A stretch of DNA of 41,380 nucleotides from Acetobacter cibinongensis (GCF_000963925.1 NZ_BAMV01000051.1:1-41380); one strand, 5' to 3'; numbered from the stretch's first letter, positions 1 to 9,727 are shown. Notes: a model not told the origin generated them from the letters alone. A program made the numbers and translations.

Positions 1-119
1 TTCTTTCACTCTCGAGAAAAAATAAACACCCAAAGAGGCTATGGCTCTCGCCGCTCCCCCCTGTCCAAAGCGGTCATTCTCTTTTACTCCCGAGCAAGCG
101 CAGGAGGAGAAAGGCCACT

Positions 120-560
120 ATGACCGTCAGCAAACAAGAGAATATGCTTTATATTGCTACCGCCCTCATCATGAATGACGAAGGGCATGTTCTTCTTGTG
201 AGAAAAAGGGGAACCACAGCATTTATGCAGGCTGGCGGCAAAATTTCGGCAGGCGAAACGCCAATAGCCGCACTCTGCCGTGAACTGAACGAGGAGTTGG
301 GGCTCAGCCTAGACGCAAGTGAGCCACAATTTCTGGAAAGCTTCATGGCACCGGCAGCGCATGAGCCCGGCTTTTTCCTGGAAGCACAGTGTTACCTTGT
401 CCGCTTATCTCAGCACGTTACACCGCAAGCCGAGATAGAAGAAGTGATATGGCTTGACCCTCACTCCCCTTCACCGGTCATTCTGGCCCCCCTCACCCGG
501 GATTCAGTTTTGCCGCTGGCTCGGCAACTACGGCCTTCTTTATCCAAGGCAGCAGATTAA
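120..560 (+). CDS. Nudix hydrolase
   Basis: 146-residue Nudix family pyrophosphohydrolase. A complete Nudix box (G-x5-E-x7-REL-x-EE-x-GL) runs from about residue 41 to 63, so the metal-binding catalytic glutamates are present. The family hydrolyses nucleoside diphosphates linked to another moiety, such as oxidised dNTPs or sugar nucleotides; the substrate here cannot be read from sequence. The start is supported by an AGGAGGA ribosome-binding site a few bases upstream. The gene is cytosolic (no signal peptide) and its stop overlaps by 4 nt the stop of the convergent small membrane protein gene. Family certain, specificity unknown. Confidence 0.9.
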   Translation: MTVSKQENMLYIATALIMNDEGHVLLVRKRGTTAFMQAGGKISAGETPIAALCRELNEELGLSLDASEPQFLESFMAPAAHEPGFFLEAQCYLVRLSQHVTPQAEIEEVIWLDPHSPSPVILAPLTRDSVLPLARQLRPSLSKAAD

Positions 561-880
561 CCAAGCCCTAGCCAGTGCGGTTTACGGCGCTCCACCCACT
601 CTAACATACGGTTGGTTTGTTTGCGTAGGTAAGGCACGTCTTGGGACAAGAGGATAAACCCCAGAGGAAGCATCCATAGTCCAAAGACAGGAAGAATGGC
701 CAAGAGACCGCCGCACATTAACAAAACGCCAGCAGGAAGCCTGAGCCATTTTGCGTCCGGCTTTCTGAGCCAATGTACGGGCGGACGCATTTTCTGCGGT
801 AATCTGAGGATTAGAAGCTCAATTCTCCGCTCGTAGTCATCTTCTATAAGCAGTATTTCTTCGATGCTGCGCTCAGCCAT
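557..880 (-). CDS. Small membrane protein of unknown function
   Basis: 107-residue protein. The N-terminal 40 residues are charged (EEILLIEDDYERRIELL), followed by a hydrophobic hairpin at roughly residues 48-78 made of two short membrane segments joined by a Pro-Val-Phe-Gly turn, and then a basic tail rich in Arg, Lys and Trp. The layout resembles small inner-membrane proteins of the PGPGW type, but I do not see the canonical motif and assign no function. A GAGGGA ribosome-binding site precedes the ATG. It is transcribed convergently to the Nudix gene and divergently from mobB. Confidence 0.75.
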   Translation of the reverse strand: MAERSIEEILLIEDDYERRIELLILRLPQKMRPPVHWLRKPDAKWLRLPAGVLLMCGGLLAILPVFGLWMLPLGFILLSQDVPYLRKQTNRMLEWVERRKPHWLGLG

Positions 881-982
881 TCTTTCCCTCGCACTCTTTC
901 AAAAAACCAACATCCCCCACCCGTGCCTGATTTCACATACTTTGCTTTCTTGTGATTACGCGACGAAGGAGAGACCATTCAC

Positions 983-1522
983 ATGCTTATACAAGAGTTA
1001 TTGCAACAGCCTGTTTTCGGGCTGGTTGGGCGAAGTGGCTCAGGCAAGACCCATTTGGTAGCCCGGCTTCTGCCTGTGCTGAAAGACATGGGGCTAAGTG
1101 TCTCAACTATCAAGCATACTCATCATCACATTGATATTGATAAACCGGGGAAAGATTCCTTCATCCATCGTCAGGCTGGAGCACAGGAAGTTATGCTCGC
1201 AACACCGGATAGGTGGGTTTTGCAGCATAGTCAGGTGACCAGCCCGCCGACCCTGCCTGACTTATTACTCCGTATGGCACCCGCTGATGTTATTTTGGTT
1301 GAGGGATTTCATGCATCCGTCCCAACTACCCTCGAGGTTTATAGACCTGAGATAGGGAAAAACCCTCTTTTTTTGATCCAGAAGACCATTACGGCCATTG
1401 CATCGCCCGATTTTTCCTCTGCTCCGCCAACCTTAAAACACTTCGATCTGAACGACACCCGCGCTATAGCCGAATATATCCGCAGTTCAGCAAGCCCCCT
1501 GCCCGCTCTTAAAGCGGAGTAG
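983..1522 (+). CDS. mobB: Molybdopterin-guanine dinucleotide biosynthesis adaptor MobB
   Basis: 179 residues, normal for MobB. A Walker A P-loop (GRSGSGKTHL) lies at about residues 16-25, followed by the MobB-typical S-x-IKHTHH segment near residue 45 and VEGFH near residue 112. MobB is a GTP-binding partner of MobA in attaching GMP to molybdopterin, giving the bis-MGD cofactor of enzymes such as formate dehydrogenase. AAGGAGA precedes the ATG with about 10 nt spacing. Its 3' end overlaps moeA, on the other strand, by 14 nt. The context, a formate dehydrogenase operon, fits. mobA itself is not in the window. Confidence 0.93.
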   Translation: MLIQELLQQPVFGLVGRSGSGKTHLVARLLPVLKDMGLSVSTIKHTHHHIDIDKPGKDSFIHRQAGAQEVMLATPDRWVLQHSQVTSPPTLPDLLLRMAPADVILVEGFHASVPTTLEVYRPEIGKNPLFLIQKTITAIASPDFSSAPPTLKHFDLNDTRAIAEYIRSSASPLPALKAE

Positions 1523-2714
1523 CCCAGCAGATTTGCCCTTTGCGGATAGGGTGCTGGGGCGATACCTCCAGAAAGGCTACGGCCTGCGTGAGAACCCTGA
1601 TATCCGAGGCCCCAACAGTCGGCAAAAGGGTGAAGCACCAGCCTTCACTCGTTTTGTGTCCTGAGACAGGGATAAAATGCGTTGTGTCCGCAAGAGGTTC
1701 AAATGAGAAATCAGCGATGCCCGAAATCAGATCCGGCTGATCAGCCCCCATGACTGCATGCAGATAAGGCATGAGGAAAATTTTTGCACATAAGGCGGAA
1801 GCGCCCGGATTACCGGGCAAGCAGAAAGCCAGTTTGTTCCCGTGCTTCAGGACAGAAATTGGTTTACCCGGCCTTATCTTCACCCCACGGAAAAGGGGCT
1901 CTGCGCCTAAAGCCTTGAACGCATCCAACACATTGTCTGTATCCCCAACGGAAATGCCACCCGTTGTCACAATACAATCAGTATCTTGCCATGCCTCCTC
2001 CAGAACACTCATCAAATGCGCTTGGTCGTCTGAGGCCGCGAGGTATGTTTTTGGTGTTACGCCGAAAGTTTTCAGCATAGCGGCAAGCATGGGCGTATTG
2101 GAATCAGCGCGCTTATCTTGCGCCTGCATGGAGAGTTCTCCGCCATTAGCGACAAGGGCTACACGCACAGGGCAGACAACTTTTACAGAGTCTATATTCT
2201 GAGATGCCAGAACTGCGATGTGGGACCACTCCAGTATCTGACCTTTACGGACCAAGAGAGTTCCGCGCGTAAACTCCTCCCCTACCCGGCGAATATTGCC
2301 CCCTTTTTTTGCCAACGCCTGTGCGGGCATGACGTAGCCTGTTTCCGGGTTATAGTGCATCCGCTCTCCGGCCATAACGCAATTGGCACCTTGGGGAATG
2401 CGCGCACCTGTCAGAATGGCTTGGGCTGTACCCTGTTGAAGTGGCAAGGGATATGCTCCCGCCACTGTTTTGCTCACAACAGGCAAACCATGTGCCGCCG
2501 TCTGCATGTCTGCATGGCAGAATGCATAACCATCCATTGCAGAAATATCAGCTTCTGGACGGTCACACGTGGCGTAAATGTCTTGTGCCACAGTACGGTG
2601 GCAAGCCTGCGCCAGCGCTTTTTTCTCAATTTTGAGTGGAAAGAGCTTTGCTTGCTCCATGATCATCTGAACCGCTGCGGGGAAAGCGAGCATTTTTGAA
2701 AAACTATTCCGCAT
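1509..2714 (-). CDS. moeA: Molybdopterin molybdenumtransferase MoeA
   Basis: 401 residues, the usual MoeA length. It inserts molybdate into adenylylated molybdopterin to give active Moco. Recognisable segments are DRPEADISAMDGYAF near residue 50, TGGISVGDTDNVLDAF in the central MoCF-type domain, KIRPGKPISVLK, and FCLPGNPGASALC. It is the last gene of the fdo block, 93 nt after fdhE, and probably co-transcribed. The start is uncertain: ATG 2714 or a second ATG at 2693 (residue 8), neither with a strong ribosome-binding site. Other copies of moeA may exist elsewhere, so this may be a dedicated copy for the formate dehydrogenase. Confidence 0.93.
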   Translation of the reverse strand: MRNSFSKMLAFPAAVQMIMEQAKLFPLKIEKKALAQACHRTVAQDIYATCDRPEADISAMDGYAFCHADMQTAAHGLPVVSKTVAGAYPLPLQQGTAQAILTGARIPQGANCVMAGERMHYNPETGYVMPAQALAKKGGNIRRVGEEFTRGTLLVRKGQILEWSHIAVLASQNIDSVKVVCPVRVALVANGGELSMQAQDKRADSNTPMLAAMLKTFGVTPKTYLAASDDQAHLMSVLEEAWQDTDCIVTTGGISVGDTDNVLDAFKALGAEPLFRGVKIRPGKPISVLKHGNKLAFCLPGNPGASALCAKIFLMPYLHAVMGADQPDLISGIADFSFEPLADTTHFIPVSGHKTSEGWCFTLLPTVGASDIRVLTQAVAFLEVSPQHPIRKGQICWATPL

Positions 2715-2807
2715 GACAACCCGATGACTATGGTGAAACGGGAGAGGCTATATGTAGGCCCCTCCTTTCAGTTCACCGTGCGAAGGCACGACAAACTTAT
2801 TAGAAAA

Positions 2808-3743
2808 TTACGCCGGAAAGGAGAATGGATTAATGCCGCTTCTTACGAAACCCTGCTCTTCAAGAAGTTCATCGAGCCCCTGAGACATAAGATCATCTGC
2901 CAAGACGTCTAAATGAGGATCACGGTCCTGACGGAAAATCTTGAGATAGCTGTGACAGTCTCCACAGGTTTCTATCTGAATTGGGGAGTCAGTTTTTTCA
3001 AAGGTCCAGTAGTCAATGTTTTGTGTGCCATGGCAGGTGGTGCAGGTAGCGCGCACTTTATGCCACCGTGTTTCACACAGGCTACATTGCAGATAACGCA
3101 GGCCCTCTCTATCACCCGTCAAAACCAGTCCGCCTGCGGCAGGCGCACCGCAACAAGGGCAATTTGCGCCATGACTTTCGGCGCTTCCTGCTTTCAGGTC
3201 CTGACCAATAGCCAGTGCAACAGCCTGAGCCCAGCAAGATGAGAGGGCCGCCCACAGCACAACTGAGACACCAGCATCAACAGCACTATAATTGCGTGCC
3301 AGAAGCTGGCTGGCCTGTTCAGCCAAAACTGAGGGTTCTGCCTGCGCTAAGTCCCGCAGTTTTTCCGAACTATTCTCAGGCAGCAGAGGGCTGAGGGTCT
3401 GCACGAAGAACTTAAAGGCTTCCTGCCAGTAAGCTATGGTCTGCAAAACGGCCATGCTAGGCCGTTCCGGCTTGGTAGCACCATCACCCAACAGGGCGCT
3501 GACAGGAATGGCCTGCTGGGCCGTAAGCGGGTTATTAGCCAGCAACGCTGCTTGCGCATCGACCAGATGAGCAAGAAACTCAAGGTAACCAACTTCCCCA
3601 TGAGCCTGAGCATTCAACCCGCGTAACCGCTCGGCCCGCTTGGCATACAGTATGGACAACCGAGGCAAGATAAGAGCCTCGATTGCCTGAACACCCGGAA
3701 CACTCTTGTCCAGAGGTGTTATGTCAGAGAAAGGCAGCTTCAT
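2808..3743 (-). CDS. fdhE: Formate dehydrogenase accessory protein FdhE
   Basis: 311 residues, full length for FdhE. The C-terminal half carries four CxxC pairs (CPCC, CSLC, CTTC and CGDC, within about residues 197-265) expected to bind iron or zinc in a rubredoxin-like fold. FdhE is a cytosolic factor needed for assembly of active membrane-bound formate dehydrogenases and interacts with the catalytic subunit before Tat export. It overlaps the upstream fdoI stop by 4 nt (ATGA), which indicates translational coupling. It lies inside the operon of the enzyme it serves. Confidence 0.93.
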   Translation of the reverse strand: MKLPFSDITPLDKSVPGVQAIEALILPRLSILYAKRAERLRGLNAQAHGEVGYLEFLAHLVDAQAALLANNPLTAQQAIPVSALLGDGATKPERPSMAVLQTIAYWQEAFKFFVQTLSPLLPENSSEKLRDLAQAEPSVLAEQASQLLARNYSAVDAGVSVVLWAALSSCWAQAVALAIGQDLKAGSAESHGANCPCCGAPAAGGLVLTGDREGLRYLQCSLCETRWHKVRATCTTCHGTQNIDYWTFEKTDSPIQIETCGDCHSYLKIFRQDRDPHLDVLADDLMSQGLDELLEEQGFVRSGINPFSFPA

Positions 3744-4399
3744 GAATGTGGCTTGGACGGGGTTTCAGAAGATGATGCGATTTTTTCTTCATACCAGCGG
3801 TCATGGTGTTGCTTGGCCCAAGCGCGGGACACGTACCCCGTTAGCATGCCCGTGATAGACCCCTTAACCCATAGGCCCATATAAATGTGCCCTATGACCA
3901 AAAGAATAAGCGCAAGACCAGCCAGGGAGTGGGCCAGCAACGCCACGCGAATGACCGGGATGGGGAAATAGGCAGCAAAATAAGCACGCCACGCCACAAT
4001 ACCTGTCATGAACAGAACTGAGATTAAGGACATGATGCCCCAGAACAGAATTTTCTGGCCTGCGTTGTATTTACCAATACGCAGGTTATCCCCGTGCCGG
4101 TTCATGAGCACGCCAATAACATTCCGAAACCAGATGATATCCGTGCGTACAGGCAAGTTGTGGTGCACGAAACGGAAAAACATGATGACCAGGAGCCCAA
4201 ACACGACCGTGCCCAAAAATGGGTGTAGTACGCGCGCCGTTTGCGGAGTGCCGAGCACACTGCCCAGCCAGTTCAGGCTGGGAAAGAACCAGGACAAGCC
4301 AGACATGGCCACAAGGAAGAAGCACGCCACCATGGTCCAATGACACATACGGTCAAAAAACTTGGTCCGCAGAAAAGCTTTTTTGGTATCCATGCTCAT
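3740..4399 (-). CDS. fdoI: Formate dehydrogenase cytochrome b556 gamma subunit
   Basis: 219 residues. Four hydrophobic membrane segments lie at about residues 20-40, 58-78, 115-135 and 150-172. Histidines in and near them (MCHWTM, VHHNLP, LAHSLAG, IGHIYMG) fit ligation of two b haems. The subunit anchors the dehydrogenase in the cytoplasmic membrane and passes electrons from FdoH to quinone. It overlaps fdoH upstream and fdhE downstream by 4 nt each, so the three are translationally coupled. The symbol follows the E. coli Fdo/Fdn family; which paralogue it matches more closely was not determined. Confidence 0.92.
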   Translation of the reverse strand: MSMDTKKAFLRTKFFDRMCHWTMVACFFLVAMSGLSWFFPSLNWLGSVLGTPQTARVLHPFLGTVVFGLLVIMFFRFVHHNLPVRTDIIWFRNVIGVLMNRHGDNLRIGKYNAGQKILFWGIMSLISVLFMTGIVAWRAYFAAYFPIPVIRVALLAHSLAGLALILLVIGHIYMGLWVKGSITGMLTGYVSRAWAKQHHDRWYEEKIASSSETPSKPHS

Positions 4400-5319
4400 A
4401 CCCTCTCTTCTGAGGTGGTTTCATCAGATGGCGGAAGCACGGGTTCTTCGTGCTCAATTTCTTCCGTTGTATTCGGGCCGACACCAACGTAGTGGGCAAA
4501 TGCCCCGGCCAGCGTTGCAACAAACCCAAGCGCACCTACAGGCTTCAGCCATTCTTTCCAGCCGCGAACAATCGGGCTGATATAAGGGTCTGCTGGCAGG
4601 CGATGATACATCTGCGGTTTATCCGCATGTGTCAGCACATACATGACATGGGTGCCACCAACGCCAGCGGGGTCGTAAAGCCCTGCCCCCTCGTGGCCCC
4701 GCCCCTTGAGCTCTTCCACACGGTTAGCGGCAAGCTGTTTCATGTCCGCTTTGGAACCGAAAGAGATAGCCCCCGTTGGGCAGGTTTTCACGCAGGCTGG
4801 CTCCTGCCCAACCGCAACACGGTCGGCACAGAGCGTGCATTTATAGGCACGATTATCTTTTTTGCTGATACGAGGCACATCAAACGGGCACCCCGCAACG
4901 CAATAGCCACACCCAATGCATTGGTCAGACTGAAAATCGACAATACCATTGGCAAACTGCACAATAGCGCCAGGGCTTGGGCAAGCCTTCAGGCACCCAG
5001 GGTCTGCACAATGCATGCAGCCTTCCTTGCGCAGAAGCCATTCCAGCTTGCCGCTTTCATCTTCCACTTCGTCAAAGCGAATAACGGTCCATGTTTCAGG
5101 GGTGAGATCCGCCGGGTTGTCATATACGCCGACGTTTTCACCAACCTCATCTCTGAGGTCGTTCCATTCTGAACACGCGACCTGACACCCTTTGCACCCT
5201 GTGCAAAGGGTGACGTCAATCAGCTTGGCGACTTCTTCCGTATGGCTACGAGCCTGAGGTGACGGCGTAATACCGTTGGTTGCGGAGCGCCTGATGATAT
5301 CCTGTGATTGCATGGTCAT
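4396..5319 (-). CDS. fdoH: Formate dehydrogenase iron-sulfur beta subunit
   Basis: 307 residues. Four ferredoxin-type cysteine clusters are visible: [11 protein letters not shown] near residue 38, [13 protein letters not shown] near 100, [11 protein letters not shown] near 134, and CTLCADR...CVKTC near 160. They fit four [4Fe-4S] centres moving electrons from the catalytic subunit to cytochrome b. A single hydrophobic segment near residues 255-275 ([21 protein letters not shown]) is the C-terminal membrane anchor, followed by an acidic tail. It starts 8 nt after the fdoG stop. Confidence 0.95.
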   Translation of the reverse strand: MTMQSQDIIRRSATNGITPSPQARSHTEEVAKLIDVTLCTGCKGCQVACSEWNDLRDEVGENVGVYDNPADLTPETWTVIRFDEVEDESGKLEWLLRKEGCMHCADPGCLKACPSPGAIVQFANGIVDFQSDQCIGCGYCVAGCPFDVPRISKKDNRAYKCTLCADRVAVGQEPACVKTCPTGAISFGSKADMKQLAANRVEELKGRGHEGAGLYDPAGVGGTHVMYVLTHADKPQMYHRLPADPYISPIVRGWKEWLKPVGALGFVATLAGAFAHYVGVGPNTTEEIEHEEPVLPPSDETTSEERV

Positions 5320-5327
5320 CCTGCACC

Positions 5328-8300
5328 TCAGACTTTTTCAACATTAACAAGAAACGCCTTGAACTCTGGCGTCTGGGAATTGGCATCCCCCACTGCCGGA
5401 CTTAGCGTATTGGCAAGGAACCCTTTTTTGGTGGCCCCTCTGAAACCCCAATGACAAGGGATGCCGATCTGGTCGAGGTCATGCCCCATGACGTTCAGGG
5501 TTTTGATACGCTTGGTCACAACAGCTTTCGCTTCGATATGCCCACGCGCAGAAGACACCTTCACGCGGTCACCGGCCGCAATATTCAGCTTGCCTGCCAG
5601 TTTTTCACCAATTTCCACAAACTGTTCCGGCTGGATAATAGCATTCAGGCGGGAATGCTTGGTCCAGTGGCGGAAAAGTTCCGTAATGGAATAGGTGGTG
5701 GCAACATACGGGAAGTTTTTTACATGCCCCATACGCGCCCTGTCATCCGTCAGCACACGTGCCACCGGGTTGTAGGTCACTGCTGGATGCAAAGGATTGC
5801 TTTGCAGCGGTGATTCCGTTGGCTCGTAATGTTCTGGGAACGGCCCATCAGTCATACCACCACACCCGAACAGACGCCCAACGCCATCAGGCTGCATGAT
5901 AAAGGGGCTGATGCCGCTGCCTGGAGCCGCTGTCACCGGGTAATCTGGTACATCGGCGCCACTCCAGCGCCGGCCATCCCATTCCAATATTTGGCGTTTT
6001 GGGTCCCACGGACGGCCAGACGGATCCAGAGACGCACGATTGTAGAGAATACGGCGGTTGGCGGGCCAAGCCCATGCCCAACCGGGCGTACAGCCCAAGC
6101 CGGTATCCGTATTGTCGCGCCGTGCCATCTGGTTGCCAGCCTCGGTCCACGATCCGGCAAAAATCCATGCAAAGCTGGACGTGGTGCCGTCGTCTCGCAT
6201 GACCGAGAAGTCCGGCAGCAACTGACCTTTTTTAACGACCACACGCCCCTGATCGTCCTTCAGGTCAGCCAGAGCGAACCCGTTACATTCCCGCGCAACT
6301 TCTTCAGGCAGCGGCTCTTCCGCATCACGGTAGTTCCACTGCATGTTCAGCACCTGCTCCGGACAGGCCCCGCCCTCTTTACGGTAGAGATCCCGAATTT
6401 TGGTGAAAATGGTGCCCAAAATGCGAGAGTCCTGCCATGCTTCACCCGGAGGCGCTGCACCTGCAAAATGCCACTGCAACCAACGACCAGAGTTAACGAT
6501 GGACCCGTTTTCTTCCGCAAAACAAGAGGAAGGCAGACGGAATACTTCTGTCTGAATGTCTTCGGTCTTGACGTCGTTATATTTACCTTCGTCCTGCCAG
6601 AAAGACCCTGTTTCAGTTGCCAACGGGTCAATAACCACCAGAAACTTGAGCTTAGCCAAAGCCTGAGCCGTTTTATTTTTATCCGGCATGGCCGCAAGAG
6701 GGTTAAAGCCCTGCGCAATGTAGCCATTCACCTTACCTTGATACATCATATCAAAGTAAGCCAGCATATCGTAGCTACGGTCCCACTTGGGCAGCCAGTC
6801 ATAACCCCAGTTGTTAGCGGCCGTAGCATGTTCACCCCAAAGGGTTTTCATCAGGCTGACAAAGAACTTAGGCGTATGGTGCCAGTAGTTGACCTGATTA
6901 GCAACTTCCGTCGCAGGTGTGGTTTCCTTCAGGTAGGTTCCAATATCCTGCTGCTTGTCTGACGGCAGATTCATATAACCGGGCAAACGCAGGGATAGCA
7001 GACCAAGGTCCGTATATCCCTGAATATTGGAATGACCACGCAGGGCATTCATGCCGCCACCTGGCATACCAATGTTGCCCAGCAACATCTGCACCATTGC
7101 GCCAGCACGGATAATCTGCGCCCCACTGGTATGATGCGTCCACCCAAGAGCAAACAGGAAGGTAGCAGTCTGGTCAGGGGCGCTGGTACGCGCCAGTTCC
7201 GCGCACACATGCTCGAAGTCTTTAGCTGGTGTGCCGGTAAGCTGGGTTACCATTTCCGGCGTATACCGCTCAACATGCTTGCGTAGCAGGTTGAGAACGC
7301 AACGGGGATGCTGCAACGTGGGGTCTGACTTGGCAAACCCCTGCTCATCGCGCTCGTACGTCCAGCTTGTTTTATCGTAAATGCGCTTATCAGCATCGTA
7401 ACCGCTGAAAAGGCCATCTTCAAACTGATAGTCTTCCCGCACAATCAGTGCTGCGTTGGTGTAGGCTTTGACATATTCGTGCTGGATTTTGTCATGAGTG
7501 AGTAGATAGTTCACCACACCCAGCATGAAGGCTGCGTCAGCACCAGCACGAATGGGGGTATAAAAATCTGCCACAGCAGCCGTACGGTTAAAGCGGGGGT
7601 CAACCACCATAACCTTGGCACCGTTACGGATTTTGGCTTCCATAACCCATTTGAACCCAACTGGATGTGCTTCAGCCGGGTTGCCACCCATAACCAGCAC
7701 AACGTTGGCGTTTTTGATGTCTACCCAGTTGTTGGTCATTGCTCCACGCCCAAAGGACGGAGCCAATGCAGAAACAGTAGGAGCGTGACAGACGCGTGCC
7801 TGACAATCCAGCCCTAACATACCCAGCGCGCGAGCAAACTTGAAGTCAAGCAAGCCCGTCTCGTTACTGGCAGCAGAAGATGCCAGCATACCAGAACTCA
7901 ACCAACGGTTGACGGTCTGACCCTTCTCGTTTTTCTCAATGAAATTTTTGTCACGATCTTCTTTAAGAAGTCGGGCAATACGGTCTGTGGCTTCTTCCCA
8001 CGTAATGCGCTTCCATTCCTTGGAGCCGGGCGCACGATGCTCAGGATAAAGCAGACGCCCTTCACTATGTATGAAGTCAACTAGCCCGGCCCCTTTCGGG
8101 CAGAGCGAGCCACGGCTTACGGGATGGTCCGGGTCACCTTCAATATGGAAAATGCTCGGTTTTGCATTCTTGGCACCATCACCAAGACTGTACATTAAAA
8201 TACCGCAGCCAACCGAGCAGTATGTACAGTTATTCCGAGTTTCCTTGGCACGGAGCAGCTTGTATTGCCGAGAGTCCCCCGCATACGCCTTGGGGGGCGT

Positions 8301-8378
8301 AAAACCCAAAGCTAACGCGCTGGCCCCTGCAACGCAGGTCCCACCGGCCTTCAAAAACTGCCGTCTTCCCAGAGTCAT
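5328..8378 (-). CDS. fdoG: Formate dehydrogenase catalytic alpha subunit, cysteine type
   Basis: 1016 residues, full length. It oxidises formate to CO2 on a bis-MGD molybdenum (or tungsten) centre. The N-terminus has a twin-arginine signal ([10 protein letters not shown], then a hydrophobic stretch to about residue 33), so the enzyme should face the periplasm. The [4Fe-4S] site CTYCSVGC...C follows at about residues 51-93. The active-site residue is Cys at about position 197 (RVCHAPT), read from TGT; E. coli FdnG and FdoG have selenocysteine (TGA) there. The reading frame is therefore uninterrupted and needs no SECIS element. First gene of the fdoGHI-fdhE-moeA block. Confidence 0.96.
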   Translation of the reverse strand: MTLGRRQFLKAGGTCVAGASALALGFTPPKAYAGDSRQYKLLRAKETRNNCTYCSVGCGILMYSLGDGAKNAKPSIFHIEGDPDHPVSRGSLCPKGAGLVDFIHSEGRLLYPEHRAPGSKEWKRITWEEATDRIARLLKEDRDKNFIEKNEKGQTVNRWLSSGMLASSAASNETGLLDFKFARALGMLGLDCQARVCHAPTVSALAPSFGRGAMTNNWVDIKNANVVLVMGGNPAEAHPVGFKWVMEAKIRNGAKVMVVDPRFNRTAAVADFYTPIRAGADAAFMLGVVNYLLTHDKIQHEYVKAYTNAALIVREDYQFEDGLFSGYDADKRIYDKTSWTYERDEQGFAKSDPTLQHPRCVLNLLRKHVERYTPEMVTQLTGTPAKDFEHVCAELARTSAPDQTATFLFALGWTHHTSGAQIIRAGAMVQMLLGNIGMPGGGMNALRGHSNIQGYTDLGLLSLRLPGYMNLPSDKQQDIGTYLKETTPATEVANQVNYWHHTPKFFVSLMKTLWGEHATAANNWGYDWLPKWDRSYDMLAYFDMMYQGKVNGYIAQGFNPLAAMPDKNKTAQALAKLKFLVVIDPLATETGSFWQDEGKYNDVKTEDIQTEVFRLPSSCFAEENGSIVNSGRWLQWHFAGAAPPGEAWQDSRILGTIFTKIRDLYRKEGGACPEQVLNMQWNYRDAEEPLPEEVARECNGFALADLKDDQGRVVVKKGQLLPDFSVMRDDGTTSSFAWIFAGSWTEAGNQMARRDNTDTGLGCTPGWAWAWPANRRILYNRASLDPSGRPWDPKRQILEWDGRRWSGADVPDYPVTAAPGSGISPFIMQPDGVGRLFGCGGMTDGPFPEHYEPTESPLQSNPLHPAVTYNPVARVLTDDRARMGHVKNFPYVATTYSITELFRHWTKHSRLNAIIQPEQFVEIGEKLAGKLNIAAGDRVKVSSARGHIEAKAVVTKRIKTLNVMGHDLDQIGIPCHWGFRGATKKGFLANTLSPAVGDANSQTPEFKAFLVNVEKV

Positions 8379-8414
8379 GTTACCCGTACCTTTTACCCAA
8401 CTTACCGCATAGCC

Positions 8415-8458
8415 GTTATATAGAATGTTTAACTGGTTTTGAAATTGATGCAGATCAC
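8415..8458 (-). promoter_or_regulatory. Candidate fdo promoter with FNR-type box
   Basis: TTGAT-GCAG-ATCAC at 8445-8458 matches the FNR/Anr consensus TTGAT-N4-ATCAA in 9 of 10 specified bases. On the minus strand it is followed by a -10-like TATATA (8422-8417). A start 7 nt beyond that (about 8410) puts the box centre at -41.5, the class II activator position. No good -35 is present, as expected for activator-dependent promoters. The site and spacing are seen; FNR control is inferred. Confidence 0.55.
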
Positions 8459-8592
8459 GTTCTAGTATTCGCGGCTCTAAGCACCTTTTTTTGAAGAGTT
8501 TTGTCTATTCCTTTTCAAATATAGATGTCTATAATATTAAACAACCTTTGGTTGTAAAGCAAACCCAAAACAGCTCGCTTTCATTTTTTTTG

Positions 8593-8621
8593 TTGCAATT
8601 GATAATTGTTCTCATTATTAA
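8593..8621 (+). promoter_or_regulatory. Candidate promoter overlapped by a Fur-like box
   Basis: TTGCAA at 8593-8598, a 17-bp spacer, and TATTAA at 8616-8621 form a sigma70-like promoter on the plus strand. GATAATTGTTCTCATTATT at 8601-8619 matches the 19-bp Fur consensus at 14 positions and covers the spacer and -10, the classical place for repression. The gene it faces starts at 8747, leaving a leader of about 120 nt. Confidence 0.5.
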
Positions 8622-8746
8622 GAAAAGCGAAGCATCGGCCAGCGTTATCCCGCTCGTTTATCCCCAGTCCCTGGTTTGGTGCTTCACCCAGACCCGCTTT
8701 TTAGTCCCGCAGACACATCTTTTTCCCGACTTGTATGGGTTGATCC

Positions 8747-9727
8747 ATGACGATGACAGAAACCAGCCATTGGCATCTTACACATTCACAACCCACTCTA
8801 TTTCTTGACTATTTTAACCCTACAAACGGTTTTATCACTCAAATCAATATTTTACTGAGCCGGTTTCGTGCAGTGCAGACCCTCTGCTCTGAAGGAGAAA
8901 CCGATGAAATTTTTACCCAACTCCGCAATGAACTTGCATTCCATCTGGTTAAAATGTCCCGTTGGTGGGGGTTTGATTTTTGCCCACAAGGACTAACGGG
9001 GGTACGCAACCCACTGTTTCTAACGTATGTAAAAGCCCATACAGCCCGCAATTATATAGACGATTGTTTTTTTGATCTTTTTACCATGCAACGCCATATG
9101 CACGGCGGAGATGCCGGGCATATTATGGTTTTGGGCAGCGACCCTTTCAGCACTGCTGACCACGGCCTGTTTTACGGCGTTGATGGCAAAAAATCTTTCC
9201 GCTTTGCCACGCGCACGAAAGGCCAGTCAGCGCTTGAATGGCACCGCTATAGCTACCCGGATTTTGCCAGTGCATGGCTTGCCGCATGGTCAACACAGAC
9301 GGCTGGCGGAGATGTTCGTAAAAATTTAAGTGATTATATGGCCGCTGAACGAGAGCACGCTTGCGCCCGCACGTGGCACCAACGCTATTTCCACAGGCAT
9401 GACCAGCAGATGACCACCCGGCTCTATGTGGATGCCACACAGCAACTCGCTATTTGCAAGTCTCCTTTTGGCAAAGCCGAATTTGAAAGCATTGTGAACA
9501 GCCTGGCGTTTAACATCGTCCATATTGCCCACGACCGCAGCATGACGATCTCTGACTTGATTACAGAAAACCAAATTCTGGATGGCAGTTTACGGACAGC
9601 AAATACTCTAAAGCACCGTGCCAGAGCCCATGTGGCCGTCACCGTAGACCCCTGCCTGAAGCCCAAACTAAACGCATTGCTGGACAGCACACTGTCTTAC
9701 GTTCCCAGACGCTGTTCCGGTGCCTAA
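8747..9727 (+). CDS. Unrecognised 326-residue protein, possibly iron-regulated
   Basis: I do not recognise this family. The protein is predicted soluble, with no signal peptide or membrane segment, and rich in His, Trp, Phe and Tyr. Features seen: an amphipathic helical N-terminal third (about 20-75), an aromatic patch KMSRWWGFDF near 70, QRHMHGGDAGH near 117, the turn-rich GLFYGVDGKK near 138, and a mixed C-terminal domain. It stands alone between the divergent fdo operon and the convergent pckA. Its promoter carries a Fur-like box, so an iron-related role is possible but unproven. An alternative start is ATG 8753; neither start has a clear ribosome-binding site. Confidence 0.75.
   Translation: MTMTETSHWHLTHSQPTLFLDYFNPTNGFITQINILLSRFRAVQTLCSEGETDEIFTQLRNELAFHLVKMSRWWGFDFCPQGLTGVRNPLFLTYVKAHTARNYIDDCFFDLFTMQRHMHGGDAGHIMVLGSDPFSTADHGLFYGVDGKKSFRFATRTKGQSALEWHRYSYPDFASAWLAAWSTQTAGGDVRKNLSDYMAAEREHACARTWHQRYFHRHDQQMTTRLYVDATQQLAICKSPFGKAEFESIVNSLAFNIVHIAHDRSMTISDLITENQILDGSLRTANTLKHRARAHVAVTVDPCLKPKLNALLDSTLSYVPRRCSGA

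Larger units (their letters stand above)
8379..8746. other. Divergent intergenic region, fdoG / orphan gene
   Basis: 368 bp without a credible gene. It holds the FNR-type box and candidate promoter for the fdo operon on the minus strand (8415-8458) and a separate candidate promoter with an overlapping Fur-like box for the plus strand (8593-8621). The remaining 120 bp before the plus-strand gene show no further motif that I recognise. Confidence 0.8.

Noticed and set aside
2118..2699. 193-residue open frame on the plus strand
   Set aside because: Antisense to moeA and cysteine/histidine-rich in a random way; the MoeA motifs define the coding strand.
4450..5172. 240-residue open frame on the plus strand
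   Set aside because: Antisense to fdoH, whose four cysteine clusters establish the true frame; no motif or ribosome-binding site supports the shadow.
5829..6962. 377-residue open frame on the plus strand
   Set aside because: It lies wholly antisense to fdoG, whose frame is strongly supported by motifs. Its translation shows no domain pattern and looks like a shadow frame.
7788..7790. Possible selenocysteine site in fdoG
   Set aside because: The codon at the active-site position is TGT (Cys) and the frame has no TGA, so no recoding is needed.
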